Of a stretch of 20,534 bases of DNA, positions 7,578 to 14,914 are shown piece after piece; position 1 is the stretch's first letter, and each line of letters starts with the position of its first letter. The notes below the pieces were generated by a model that did no database searches, was not told the DNA's origin, and saw only the letters and a program-made list of their open reading frames with translations. Source of the stretch: Oxalobacteraceae bacterium (GTDB taxonomy: Bacteria > Pseudomonadota > Gammaproteobacteria > Burkholderiales > Burkholderiaceae_D); NCBI GenBank assembly GCA_947453015.1, contig CANGFL010000001.1:1-20534 (forward strand), written 5' to 3'. Position numbers and translations under genes: made by a program.

Positions 7578-7994
7578 CTATCCCGGTAAGAGGTGTGATT
7601 CACAATCGATTAGAAAAGTAGTCGAGTCAGAAAAAATCAGGACAGGTTTATTACAGCTATCAAGAGTCGATTCTTCAAACGATACAAAATCCAAACTCAG
7701 AAAACTGTAAGTCATCGAAAGGACACGACGTCCAATTAAGCGTGGCGCGCCTAAAAATTTAAACTCTTGATTAGAAAATATTTCGTGCGTTTCTGGATTG
7801 TTTTTAGCAAATTCATGAACTAGCATGCCTACATAGTCTTGCGAATCAATCGCTAAAATCATCATTTGCGCGTCGGATTTCAAACCGCGAAACACATCAA
7901 CGCATCGTTCTAGACAATCTGCACTAAATTTCTCAGGCCAGCTTCTAGTGCTGGTTTCTTGACCTGCTGATAATTTATCCAAAAGCCCGTTCAT
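7578..7994 (-). CDS. Unrecognised 138-aa protein
   Basis: I do not recognise a family. The ORF is supported as a real gene by a strong ribosome site (AAAGGAG, 7 nt before the ATG at 7994), located inside the end of the hydrolase gene, and by the 20-base overlap that couples the two. The protein has no signal peptide or membrane segment. It looks like a small alpha/beta cytoplasmic fold, with an N-terminal helical half (LERCVDVFRGLKSDAQ) and alternating hydrophobic strands later (MMILAIDSQDY, PVLIFSDSTTFLIDC). It contains four Cys residues without a metal-binding spacing. It sits between an alpha/beta hydrolase and a DUF3047 exported protein and probably functions with them. Confidence 0.75.
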   Translation of the reverse strand: MNGLLDKLSAGQETSTRSWPEKFSADCLERCVDVFRGLKSDAQMMILAIDSQDYVGMLVHEFAKNNPETHEIFSNQEFKFLGAPRLIGRRVLSMTYSFLSLDFVSFEESTLDSCNKPVLIFSDSTTFLIDCESHLLPG

Positions 7995-8880
7995 ACGAAG
8001 CTCCTTTAGCCAATGACAGTAAGGAAGGTTGTGGTTGGTTTTTTTCTAGCCCTATCTTTTCTGCATCAACGATAAATTCATGAATCCTTGCAACCATTGA
8101 TTCTGAATAAGGCACCGGATGAGTACTACCGGGAACATCGATAAAAGAACACTGTGTGGACAATGAATGCATGCGTTGCAGCACCGCTTCGGGTAGCATT
8201 TGTGACTCTGATGATCGAATCACCATGATCGGTATATCAATAGCCGAAAATTGCTCTTCAAAGCTAATGCCAAACAGTGTTTTTTGATGCGGTAAATCCA
8301 TATAGTTAGGTCGCGCTACGGCCGATAACAGTCGCGAATCGACGTCGAGTTTCTGCGCAAGGCTACCTGCATCACGATGACCGTGCCCTCTAGGAAAAAA
8401 AGAAGAACGCCCAAGTGCGCCATATAAACTCATCAGTCCAGACCAAGGGACTACGCAACCCACATCGTTGATTACAACTGATCGTAGGTAGCCAGGCTTA
8501 TGTAGCGCTAAAAAAATCGCTATCAAACCACCCATGCTATTGCCCACCATATGAATATGTCGCTTAGAATTTTCGGCGAGACTGAGTGTACCTAGTAGGT
8601 AGTTATAAGCATAAAAAGCTTCTTTCAAACAGCGACTCATGCGGTAATCTGATCCTATCGGTAGGTGGTCCGATAAACCGCGCCCACTAAAATCTAAAGC
8701 ATAGGTCGCGTATGCGTGCTTAGTAAAGTCTGAGAAAGCGTGGAAGCCAGCCGCAGTTTCCAAGATGCCGGGCAAGCACAAAAGATGGTGGGGCGTATCG
8801 GTCGGCCCGTTTGCCGTCATCCCCACCGAATAAGAACCTGATTCATCGAATACAGGCAAACTGATGTCGCTGTTCATCAT
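7975..8880 (-). CDS. Alpha/beta hydrolase
   Basis: A 301-aa alpha/beta hydrolase without signal peptide, so cytoplasmic. The oxyanion region is LCLPGILETAAGF (about 34-46), the nucleophile elbow is VGNSMGG (S115), and the catalytic His is H254 in PGSTHPVPY. The family segment VVINDVG (about 135-141) is present. The usual acid position after strand 7 reads RSSESQML, where many relatives have an Asp two residues before the final Leu; here it is Gln226, so the acid may come from E225 or D139. First gene of a three-gene operon (overlaps the next by 20 bases). Tandem ATGs at 8880 and 8877 follow AGGGGG closely, so the second may be used. A candidate Pho box lies about 70 bases upstream. Substrate unknown; a lipid or ester is possible. 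Confidence 0.88.
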   Translation of the reverse strand: MMNSDISLPVFDESGSYSVGMTANGPTDTPHHLLCLPGILETAAGFHAFSDFTKHAYATYALDFSGRGLSDHLPIGSDYRMSRCLKEAFYAYNYLLGTLSLAENSKRHIHMVGNSMGGLIAIFLALHKPGYLRSVVINDVGCVVPWSGLMSLYGALGRSSFFPRGHGHRDAGSLAQKLDVDSRLLSAVARPNYMDLPHQKTLFGISFEEQFSAIDIPIMVIRSSESQMLPEAVLQRMHSLSTQCSFIDVPGSTHPVPYSESMVARIHEFIVDAEKIGLEKNQPQPSLLSLAKGASYERAFG

Positions 8881-8936
8881 GCCCCCTACCGGGTCGCATC
8901 GACCGCCCTACTACGTTAGTAACAACCATTACGCAA

Positions 8937-8970
8937 AGGGTATCGTGTGATTATGAAACTTTGATGACGG
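8937..8970 (-). promoter_or_regulatory. Candidate Pho box and -10 for the hydrolase operon
   Basis: Minus-strand 18-mer CCGTCATCAAAGTTTCAT (8970-8953) matches the PhoB repeats at 6/7 and 5/7. TACCCT (8942-8937) lies exactly 10 nt after it, keeping the T, A and final T of the -10 element but only 3/6 overall. Weaker than the pstS and ppk boxes, but the spacing is the same. The hydrolase ATG is about 57 nt from the -10. Confidence 0.5.
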
Positions 8971-8981
8971 CATGTTATCGG

Positions 8982-9044
8982 GTCAGAATAACCCGGGTTA
9001 GAGAGTTAAACTAACCCTGACAACGCTTACTGAGAAATTCAGTA
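8982..9044. repeat. Two adjacent inverted repeats between genes
   Basis: GGGTTAG (8995-9001) pairs with CTAACCC (9011-9017) across a 9-base gap, with outer GTCAG (8982-8986) and CTGAC (9017-9021). TAACCCGGGTTA (8989-9000) is also a 12-base palindrome. Next to it TACTGA (9028-9033) pairs with TCAGTA (9039-9044) across 5 bases. They lie just after the 69-aa gene and just before the hydrolase Pho box. No T-run follows on the minus strand, so a classical terminator is not proven. Confidence 0.6.
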
Positions 9045-9071
9045 CGGGCGCTGTTCTAGATTCTTACTCAC

Positions 9072-9281
9072 TCAAGATAGCGCGGGAGAACGCCGGTCGA
9101 ATTTGATCTCGATCGCTTTTTGGCTAACCACTAACGCAGCGGTTGATACGGGCATATCGGATAGGGAGGTCAAATCCATGTGATGGGCCAATTCATACGC
9201 TTCTTCGATAACGTAGAAGCCATATTTTTCAAGCCGCTGGAGTTCAGCAATCAACGCTTCTCTGTCCATAGCGATTTCCAT
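9072..9281 (-). CDS. Small orphan protein, 69 aa, possible Pho-regulon member
   Basis: No family recognised. The ATG at 9281 is chosen because GGAAGGA (9293-9287) lies 5 nt before it; the frame is open to an ATG at 9311, but that one lies within about 9 nt of the predicted -10 and has no ribosome site. The protein is soluble, with an amphipathic helical N-terminus (MDREALIAELQRLEKYGFYVIEEAYELAHHMD) and a C-terminal stretch VSTAALVVSQKAIEIKFDRRSPAL. The acidic/His-rich helix end EEAYELAHHMD is notable. It is a stand-alone unit between the exported phosphoesterase and the hydrolase operon. It is preceded by a three-repeat Pho box and a -10, so it may be strongly induced when phosphate is low. 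Small regulators or adaptors fit this size, but that is speculation. Confidence 0.7.
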   Translation of the reverse strand: MEIAMDREALIAELQRLEKYGFYVIEEAYELAHHMDLTSLSDMPVSTAALVVSQKAIEIKFDRRSPALS

Positions 9282-9320
9282 AAAAATCCTTCCAATTTCG
9301 GCTAGTCTCATTTGAGGTAA

Positions 9321-9365
9321 AGAATACCTACGATATATGTCAGGTTAATAAAAGCATCATGACAA
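9321..9365 (-). promoter_or_regulatory. Candidate triple-repeat Pho box and -10 for the 69-aa gene
   Basis: Three 7-mers in an 11-base register on the minus strand: TTGTCAT (9365-9359, 6/7), CTTTTAT (9354-9348, 5/7) and CTGACAT (9343-9337, 6/7). Ten nucleotides on is TATTCT (9326-9321), a 4/6 -10 element with the key T, A and T. The implied leader of about 30 nt contains the GGAAGGA ribosome site of the ATG at 9281. Confidence 0.65.
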
Positions 9366-9476
9366 AATGAATACCGACATTCCCACCATCAAACCGGCGG
9401 CAATGAAAATACAAGAACTATGGAAATAGACGCGTTTGGGAAATTACTAGCGCGACATCCGGAAGCCTTAATGGCG

Positions 9477-10418
9477 TCAGTTAAGCAGGCGGCGGACAGT
9501 AAAAATTTGCGAGGCGTTATCAGGGTTAACTTCAATCACAACAGCATCGGTCAGCATTGCTCCGGGCACCACCAGCCGTTGAACTAAGTCTAGCCCTGCA
9601 CCTTTGCCCTCAAGGGGTCGATCGACTTTGAACACGTGGCTATCTCCCTGTATCAACAGCACAGGTTTTTTCCAGCTCGACATTTCTTGCTGAAATGCGG
9701 TCAGCCAATCACTAAATCCTGATTCGGGTGGTTTAGACGGCTCGTAAAACGTATCGGCCTGCATCGCAAAAACGATCGCTTTATTATTTTGATTACGGGC
9801 TAGCGCGAACGTTTCTTTCATCCAAGCGATGTTGGCTTCGTTACGCAATTTAAATTCGCTCGACGACGGTAATTCAGGCTGATCATTATTATTTGATCCC
9901 ACCATATGAATGGTGGCAAAGCTAATATTGTCAACTGACCAACGACGATTTTCAGGGAAATTACGAAAAGCGGCCTGTGCTGATTGCTGCTCGAGAGTTA
10001 AGGATTGACGACCTAAGCTCTGATCAGAAGAAAAAAACAGGTCTCTGATTTTTTGGAGCCGCTCGATAGGATCATAAGGGCCATTATTTTTACGATGGCA
10101 ATCCGTCCACTCATTATCACCCGGTGTATAAATCAAGGGCTTATCGAATGCCATAAATTGGCCATAGACTCGCTCGAACATGTCATCGCTGCACAAGGTA
10201 CTGCCCGACTTGATGTCACCCACATGAATAGTAAACCGCGTCGGTTCGTGATTGATACGTTCAACCAGCTGATCGAGCTGACTGGGCGAAACGTAAGAAG
10301 TATCGCCGATCGCCATGAATTGAAAATTTTTTGCTTGTGCAGTGGAAGCTGAAAACACTGCCATGGCAAAAAAAATTATTGCGTGGCTCACGCGTTCATA
10401 CATCATCATTTTTTTCAC
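9477..10418 (-). CDS. Exported calcineurin-like metallophosphoesterase
   Basis: A 313-aa protein with a likely Sec signal peptide (hydrophobic core IIFFAMAVFSAS, cleavage after TAQA). Metal-binding motifs follow the calcineurin pattern in modified form: MAIGDTSY (GD at 38-39), HVGDIKSG (67-68), PGDNEWTDCH (100-107, in place of GNHD) and, near residue 255, QGDSHVFKVD (in place of GHxH). It is therefore probably a periplasmic phosphatase or phosphodiesterase, a plausible phosphate scavenger. It follows phoR by about 50 bases, with a small intercistronic stem-loop (10446-10468), and is probably transcribed from the pst-pho operon. The frame starts with GTG at 10418, but ATG codons at 10409-10401 are equally possible; no clear ribosome site decides. 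The substrate is unknown. Confidence 0.85.
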   Translation of the reverse strand: MKKMMMYERVSHAIIFFAMAVFSASTAQAKNFQFMAIGDTSYVSPSQLDQLVERINHEPTRFTIHVGDIKSGSTLCSDDMFERVYGQFMAFDKPLIYTPGDNEWTDCHRKNNGPYDPIERLQKIRDLFFSSDQSLGRQSLTLEQQSAQAAFRNFPENRRWSVDNISFATIHMVGSNNNDQPELPSSSEFKLRNEANIAWMKETFALARNQNNKAIVFAMQADTFYEPSKPPESGFSDWLTAFQQEMSSWKKPVLLIQGDSHVFKVDRPLEGKGAGLDLVQRLVVPGAMLTDAVVIEVNPDNASQIFTVRRLLN

Positions 10419-10470
10419 GATCGCTACTTGATTTTACGTTTGACCAACTCACTTCTATTGGGTGAGCTAC

Positions 10471-11772
10471 TTACGCCGCTTTTGCTGGCGCTAAAGATTC
10501 AGGAAATTGTATGGTGAATAAACTACCCTTACCTAATTCGGATTCGATCAGCAGACGCGCGTTGTGCCGCATCAGTACGTGTTTAACGATAGCCAAACCT
10601 AATCCTGTACCTTGAGTCTCACGTGAACGACCTTTATCAACGCGATAAAAACGCTCGGTTAATCGGGCCAGATTTTCTTGCTTGATACCGATACCGTTAT
10701 CTTTAACGGAGAATGCTGGACCTAGATTAGTTTTATTCCAAGAAATTTCGATCTCACCACCATCGGGTGTATAGCGAATCGCATTCGACACCAAATTACT
10801 AAAGGCGCTGCGTAACTCTTCTGTACCACCTAAAATATCGGGCCCATCACACACCAGCGAAATCTTATGCCTATTACTTGATAAAGCTTGCGCTTCAATG
10901 AGTACCTCATCGAGCAAATGATGAATATCGACAAACTCATCGCGTACCGGATAATCAATGGATTCCAAACGAGTTAGCACCAGCATATCTTCAATGAGAT
11001 TTTGCATGCGCTTACCCTGCTCCACCATGAGTTTGATGTGTTGCTGGCGAGACGACTCATCCAAATTGGGCTCTGAATTAGCGATCTCTAAAAATCCATT
11101 AATAACGGTCAGTGGAGTACGCAGCTCATGCGAAGCATTGGCGATAAAATCTCGTCGCATTTGATCTAATCGATCAAATTCGGTCATATCGTGCGTGACT
11201 AAAATTTGACGTCGATTTTCAAAAGGAATAAGTCTAATGATTAATTTGCGGCCATTGATCGTTAAACTCAGCGGTTCTTCATAATGAGCCAGAATGATGT
11301 AGTCGATGAATTCAGGGCTACGAATCAGATTGGTGACTCGCATACCTTTATCGGATTTCAGACTCAGGCCTAGCTGTCGTTCAGCTACCGGATTACACCA
11401 CTCGAGAAATAACACATCATCCATGATGACAACGCCATCAGGTAACTGACTCATCGCTTCACGAAAACGTGACAACCACTCGGCAAGTTCAGCTCGGCTC
11501 TTTTGATCGTCGCGACGCAATCGATAGAGCTTGGCGAAAATATCGGTCCACGATCCCCACCCATCTTTGAGTTTGGTTTCCTCCGGTTTGTCTAACCATA
11601 GCGACAGGTGATACATGTAGCGCAGCTGAACAAAGATAAGGATGAGCAGGATAAGAAATGCGATCGCCAACCCTCTGGTGAAATCCCAGACGGCCCAACC
11701 AGCGATTCCCGCAGCCATTAGCAATACCAGCCGGACTATTACGGGAATCCAGAACAAGCTTCTTGAGGTCAT
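10471..11772 (-). CDS. phoR: Phosphate-regulon sensor histidine kinase PhoR
   Basis: Controls PhoB by phosphorylation when phosphate is low, with PstSCAB and PhoU as the upstream sensor. The 433-aa protein has two N-terminal membrane helices (about 9-29 and 33-51) with almost no periplasmic loop, typical of PhoR, which does not sense phosphate directly. A PAS-like domain (about 100-195) contains LPDGVVIMDD. The HisKA box is ANASHELRTPLTV with phospho-acceptor H215. The ATPase domain has N330 in NLVSNAIRYTPDGG, DNGIGI (358-363) and GTGLGLAI (388-395). All catalytic motifs are intact. It starts 12 nt after the phoB stop, with no strong ribosome site, so coupling to phoB is likely. Confidence 0.97.
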   Translation of the reverse strand: MTSRSLFWIPVIVRLVLLMAAGIAGWAVWDFTRGLAIAFLILLILIFVQLRYMYHLSLWLDKPEETKLKDGWGSWTDIFAKLYRLRRDDQKSRAELAEWLSRFREAMSQLPDGVVIMDDVLFLEWCNPVAERQLGLSLKSDKGMRVTNLIRSPEFIDYIILAHYEEPLSLTINGRKLIIRLIPFENRRQILVTHDMTEFDRLDQMRRDFIANASHELRTPLTVINGFLEIANSEPNLDESSRQQHIKLMVEQGKRMQNLIEDMLVLTRLESIDYPVRDEFVDIHHLLDEVLIEAQALSSNRHKISLVCDGPDILGGTEELRSAFSNLVSNAIRYTPDGGEIEISWNKTNLGPAFSVKDNGIGIKQENLARLTERFYRVDKGRSRETQGTGLGLAIVKHVLMRHNARLLIESELGKGSLFTIQFPESLAPAKAA

Positions 11773-11784
11773 ACAAAAATGGAA

Positions 11785-12474
11785 TTATTTTTCAGACAGC
11801 ATGTAGCCTACACTACGAACGGTCTTGACGAGGAAATCTGCTTTACCTAACGCTTTACGCAAGCGTAAAACATGGACATCGACTGTCCTTTCCTCCAGCA
11901 CCGCATGATCGCCCCAGACTTTGTCGAGTAGCTGGCTACGCGAAAAAACACGCTCGGGATGAGCGATAAGAAATTTAAGCAATTTGAATTCGGCATGCCC
12001 AATGTCAATCTGGGCGTCGTCAACGCTGACACGGCAACTGACCGGATCGACGGTCAAAGGACCCATGCTCATCTCAAGCTCGGCATGCTCTGGCGCTTTA
12101 CGGCGTATTAGCGCCTTAATACGCGCGACTAATTCACGCGGCGAGAAGGGTTTGGTAATGTAATCGTCAGCCCCTTGATCAAGGCCAGCAATTTTGTCTT
12201 CTTCCATGCCTTTGGCTGTGACCATAATCACGGGCAAGGTACTGAAATTGCGGTCGGCACGAATACGTGACAACAATCTCAGGCCAGATTGATCTGGCAA
12301 CATCCAATCGAGAAGAATGACTTGTGGACGCCTCTGCTGCAGATAATTCCACGCATCGGCAGTGTTTTGAACGGAATCGACTTCCCAGCCCGCTGACCTA
12401 AGCGCAAAGCTCATTAGCTCAACGATGGGTAGCTCATCTTCCACCAACAAAATGGGCGAAGAACGACTAGCCAT
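11785..12474 (-). CDS. phoB: Phosphate-regulon response regulator PhoB
   Basis: OmpR/PhoB-type transcription factor of 229 aa. The receiver domain (1-120) has acidic residues E12-D13, phospho-acceptor D56 in VILLDWMLPDQSG, T86 and K108 in ITKPFSP. The C-terminal winged-helix domain (about 135-229) contains FKLLKFLIAHPERVFSRSQLLDKVWG and the recognition region RTVDVHVLRLRKAL, then VRSVGYML. When phosphorylated by PhoR it binds Pho boxes and recruits sigma-70 polymerase. The five candidate boxes in this window are its likely targets. Gene order is phoU-phoB-phoR with 17 nt from the phoU stop. The ATG at 12474 lacks a clear Shine-Dalgarno. Confidence 0.97.
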   Translation of the reverse strand: MASRSSPILLVEDELPIVELMSFALRSAGWEVDSVQNTADAWNYLQQRRPQVILLDWMLPDQSGLRLLSRIRADRNFSTLPVIMVTAKGMEEDKIAGLDQGADDYITKPFSPRELVARIKALIRRKAPEHAELEMSMGPLTVDPVSCRVSVDDAQIDIGHAEFKLLKFLIAHPERVFSRSQLLDKVWGDHAVLEERTVDVHVLRLRKALGKADFLVKTVRSVGYMLSEK

Positions 12475-12491
12475 GGCGAGAAATAATTAGA

Positions 12492-13193
12492 TTACTGGGA
12501 GGCTTGCTGCAAAATTGCATAATCAGTATGTCGAATGTCTTTTCCTTCGACAATATATATCACATATTCAGCGATATTCTTGGCATGGTCACCGATACGC
12601 TCAATTGCTTTAGCAACCCAGACGGTATCGAGCGCCGTTGAAATGGTACGAGGATCTTCCATCATGAAAGTCACGGCATTACGCATCACAGCACGATATT
12701 CGTGATCGATTTCTTCGTCAGCCACGATCAAGCGCGTTGCTTGTTTCTCGTCCATGCGCGCGAAGGCATCCAGCGCATCATGCAATTGACGACCTGCCGA
12801 TGTCGCCATAACACGCACAATATCTTCATGGGCTATCGTTACTAGCCCACGCTGATGTATCGCACTAGCAGCACGAGCAATCTTAGTAGCTTCATCACCA
12901 ATACGCTCAAGATCGGTAATGACTTTGATCGTTGCCATAACGGTGCGAAGATCATTCGCTGCAGGCTGGCGCTTAACAATCAAATGGCTGCAGGCGTCAT
13001 CCAACGCCACTTCCATCTGATTGACTTCAACATCCGCAGCAATAATACGTTCGGCTTCTTGAACATTGAGCGTTCGAAAACAATTCATGGCATCGTGAAA
13101 CTGTTTTTCGACCATACCGCCCATCTGAAGGACGCGCGAGCGTATTCCTTCAAGATCTAGCTCATATTGTTTCGACGAGTGTTCGGTAGGCAT
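12492..13193 (-). CDS. phoU: Phosphate signalling protein PhoU
   Basis: A 233-aa all-helical protein with two PhoU repeats, each ending in the acidic metal-binding pattern: LERIGDEATKIA in the first half and IERIGDHAKNIAEYVIYIVEG in the second. It damps PhoR kinase activity when phosphate is plentiful and limits PstSCAB uptake. The ATG at 13193 follows AGGAG by about 8 nt (ACAGGAGACCAGC), a good ribosome site. It is in the pstCAB-phoU-phoB-phoR operon, about 40 bases after pstB. Confidence 0.97.
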   Translation of the reverse strand: MPTEHSSKQYELDLEGIRSRVLQMGGMVEKQFHDAMNCFRTLNVQEAERIIAADVEVNQMEVALDDACSHLIVKRQPAANDLRTVMATIKVITDLERIGDEATKIARAASAIHQRGLVTIAHEDIVRVMATSAGRQLHDALDAFARMDEKQATRLIVADEEIDHEYRAVMRNAVTFMMEDPRTISTALDTVWVAKAIERIGDHAKNIAEYVIYIVEGKDIRHTDYAILQQASQ

Positions 13194-13232
13194 GCTGGTC
13201 TCCTGTGGTCCGTCAGCAGTAATGAATAAAAA

Positions 13233-14033
13233 TTAGCCGAAACGTCCGGTAATGTAATCCTGAGTTTCTTTTTTGCTTGGATTCAGGAAGATTTTATCTG
13301 TCTCGCCAAATTCAACTAACTCACCGAGATACATGTACGCAGTGAAATCAGAACAACGAGCCGCTTGTTGCATGTTGTGGGTCACAATCGCGATCGTGTA
13401 GTCGTCTTTCAACTCGCTAATGAGTTCTTCGATCTTAACTGTGGATATAGGATCTAAAGCTGAGGTCGGCTCATCAAGCAGCAAAACATCTGGCTTGACC
13501 GCCACACCGCGAGCAATACACAGACGCTGCTGCTGTCCGCCTGATAAGGACAGACCACTTTTATTTAATTTGTCTTTGACTTCAGTCCACAAGGCAGCCT
13601 TGTTGAGAGCCCATTCGACTCGCTCGTCCATTTCACCCTTAGGTAAATTTTCATACAGGCGAACACCAAAGGCGATGTTTTCATAGATCGACATTGGAAA
13701 TGGTGTCGGCTTCTGGAACACCATACCAATTTTTGCGCGCAGCACATTTACGTCGACATCGGAATCAAGAATATTTCTTCCTTTGTAAACGATCGAACCT
13801 TCTGCACGCTGACCAGGGTACAAATCATACATACGATTGAGCGTGCGAAGCAGCGTCGATTTACCGCAGCCAGAAGGACCGATAAATGCTGTTACTTTTT
13901 TATCGAATACATCCAGATGAATATTTTTCAGGCCCTGAAACGATCCATAGAAGAAGTTCAGATCCTGAACTTTAATCGTTACTGAATCGTGCACTGACGT
14001 TACTGGTGGATCACCAAGCAAGACGGTATTCAT
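13233..14033 (-). CDS. pstB: Phosphate ABC transporter ATPase PstB
   Basis: ATP-hydrolysing subunit of the high-affinity phosphate importer, at the inner membrane face. From the ATG at 14033 it has 266 aa: Walker [10 protein letters not shown] (52-60), Q-loop VFQKPTPFP (about 105-113), signature LSGGQQQR (163-170), Walker [14 protein letters not shown] (183-195) and H-loop IVTHN. The frame is open further upstream (to 14132), but that part overlaps pstA and has no PstB similarity. The chosen ATG is 7 nt after TAGGA, near the family's usual N-terminus. It starts 8 nt after the pstA stop. Confidence 0.97.
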   Translation of the reverse strand: MNTVLLGDPPVTSVHDSVTIKVQDLNFFYGSFQGLKNIHLDVFDKKVTAFIGPSGCGKSTLLRTLNRMYDLYPGQRAEGSIVYKGRNILDSDVDVNVLRAKIGMVFQKPTPFPMSIYENIAFGVRLYENLPKGEMDERVEWALNKAALWTEVKDKLNKSGLSLSGGQQQRLCIARGVAVKPDVLLLDEPTSALDPISTVKIEELISELKDDYTIAIVTHNMQQAARCSDFTAYMYLGELVEFGETDKIFLNPSKKETQDYITGRFG

Positions 14034-14041
14034 AATTATTC

Positions 14042-14914
14042 CTATACAGTGTTTTTGCCAGATCGAACCACGACGCGAGCCACAATATTCAGCGCTAAAA
14101 CACTGAACGTGATGAGCAAAGCACCACCCCACGCCAGCTCGCGCCAGTTATCGTAAGGGCTCATGGCAAACTGGAAAATAACAACGGGTAAATTCGCCAT
14201 TGGCGAATTCATGTCCGCGTTGAAAAATTGATTGTTCAAGGCAGTAAATAGCAATGGAGCTGTTTCGCCAGAAATACGCGCTACGGCCAAAAGAATGCCA
14301 GTAACGACGCCCGCCTTGACAGCACGAAGTCGAATCATCGTTGCTACTTTCCAGCGCGGCGCGCCGAGTGCAAATGCGGCTTCGCGTAGACTATGGGGCA
14401 CTAAGGCCAGCATATTGTCTGTGGTGCGTACAACAACTGGTATCGCAATCAAAGCAATGGCGTAACTTCCGGCCCAACCCGAAAAATGCCGCACATTAGC
14501 CACGTAAATCGCATAGATAAACAAACCAATCACAATCGATGGCGCAGACAACATAATGTCGGTTACGAAACGAGTGATTTGAGCAAAGCGACTTTCTTCA
14601 CCGTACTCAGCTAGATACATCCCTGCAAAAATTCCTATCGGAGTACTAATCAGTGTGGCGACCCCCACCATCATCAAGCTACCAATGATGGGATTTAACA
14701 AGCCACCTCCATCGCTACCTGGTGCTGGTGTAGTGTGCGTAAACATTTCGATATCGATGGCACCGATACCATTGATTAACAACACTGCCAAAATCCACAA
14801 CAAAGAAATTATGCCAACCGCCATGGCAGAGATCGACAAGAAAATACCTACTCGATGCTGTATCAATCGGCGACGGTAAATGGGGTTATTTGATTGCCAT
14901 AAATTAGTCGACAT
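14042..14914 (-). CDS. pstA: Phosphate ABC transporter permease PstA
   Basis: A 290-aa integral membrane permease with six predicted helices, pairing with PstC to form the phosphate channel. The family EAA-type loop that contacts PstB is visible as [24 protein letters not shown], and [19 protein letters not shown] is a typical PstA segment. The start ATG shares its A with the pstC stop (TAATG at 14916-14912), so translation is directly coupled to pstC. Same operon as pstB and phoUBR. Confidence 0.97.
   Translation of the reverse strand: MSTNLWQSNNPIYRRRLIQHRVGIFLSISAMAVGIISLLWILAVLLINGIGAIDIEMFTHTTPAPGSDGGGLLNPIIGSLMMVGVATLISTPIGIFAGMYLAEYGEESRFAQITRFVTDIMLSAPSIVIGLFIYAIYVANVRHFSGWAGSYAIALIAIPVVVRTTDNMLALVPHSLREAAFALGAPRWKVATMIRLRAVKAGVVTGILLAVARISGETAPLLFTALNNQFFNADMNSPMANLPVVIFQFAMSPYDNWRELAWGGALLITFSVLALNIVARVVVRSGKNTV

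Noticed and set aside
9420..9590. Plus-strand ATG frame of about 56 codons (MEIDAFGKLLARHP...)
   Set aside because: Most of it is antisense to the exported phosphoesterase and there is no clear ribosome site.
14034..14132. Longer pstB start giving 33 extra residues
   Set aside because: Those codons overlap the end of pstA and do not resemble PstB; the ATG at 14033 has a ribosome site.
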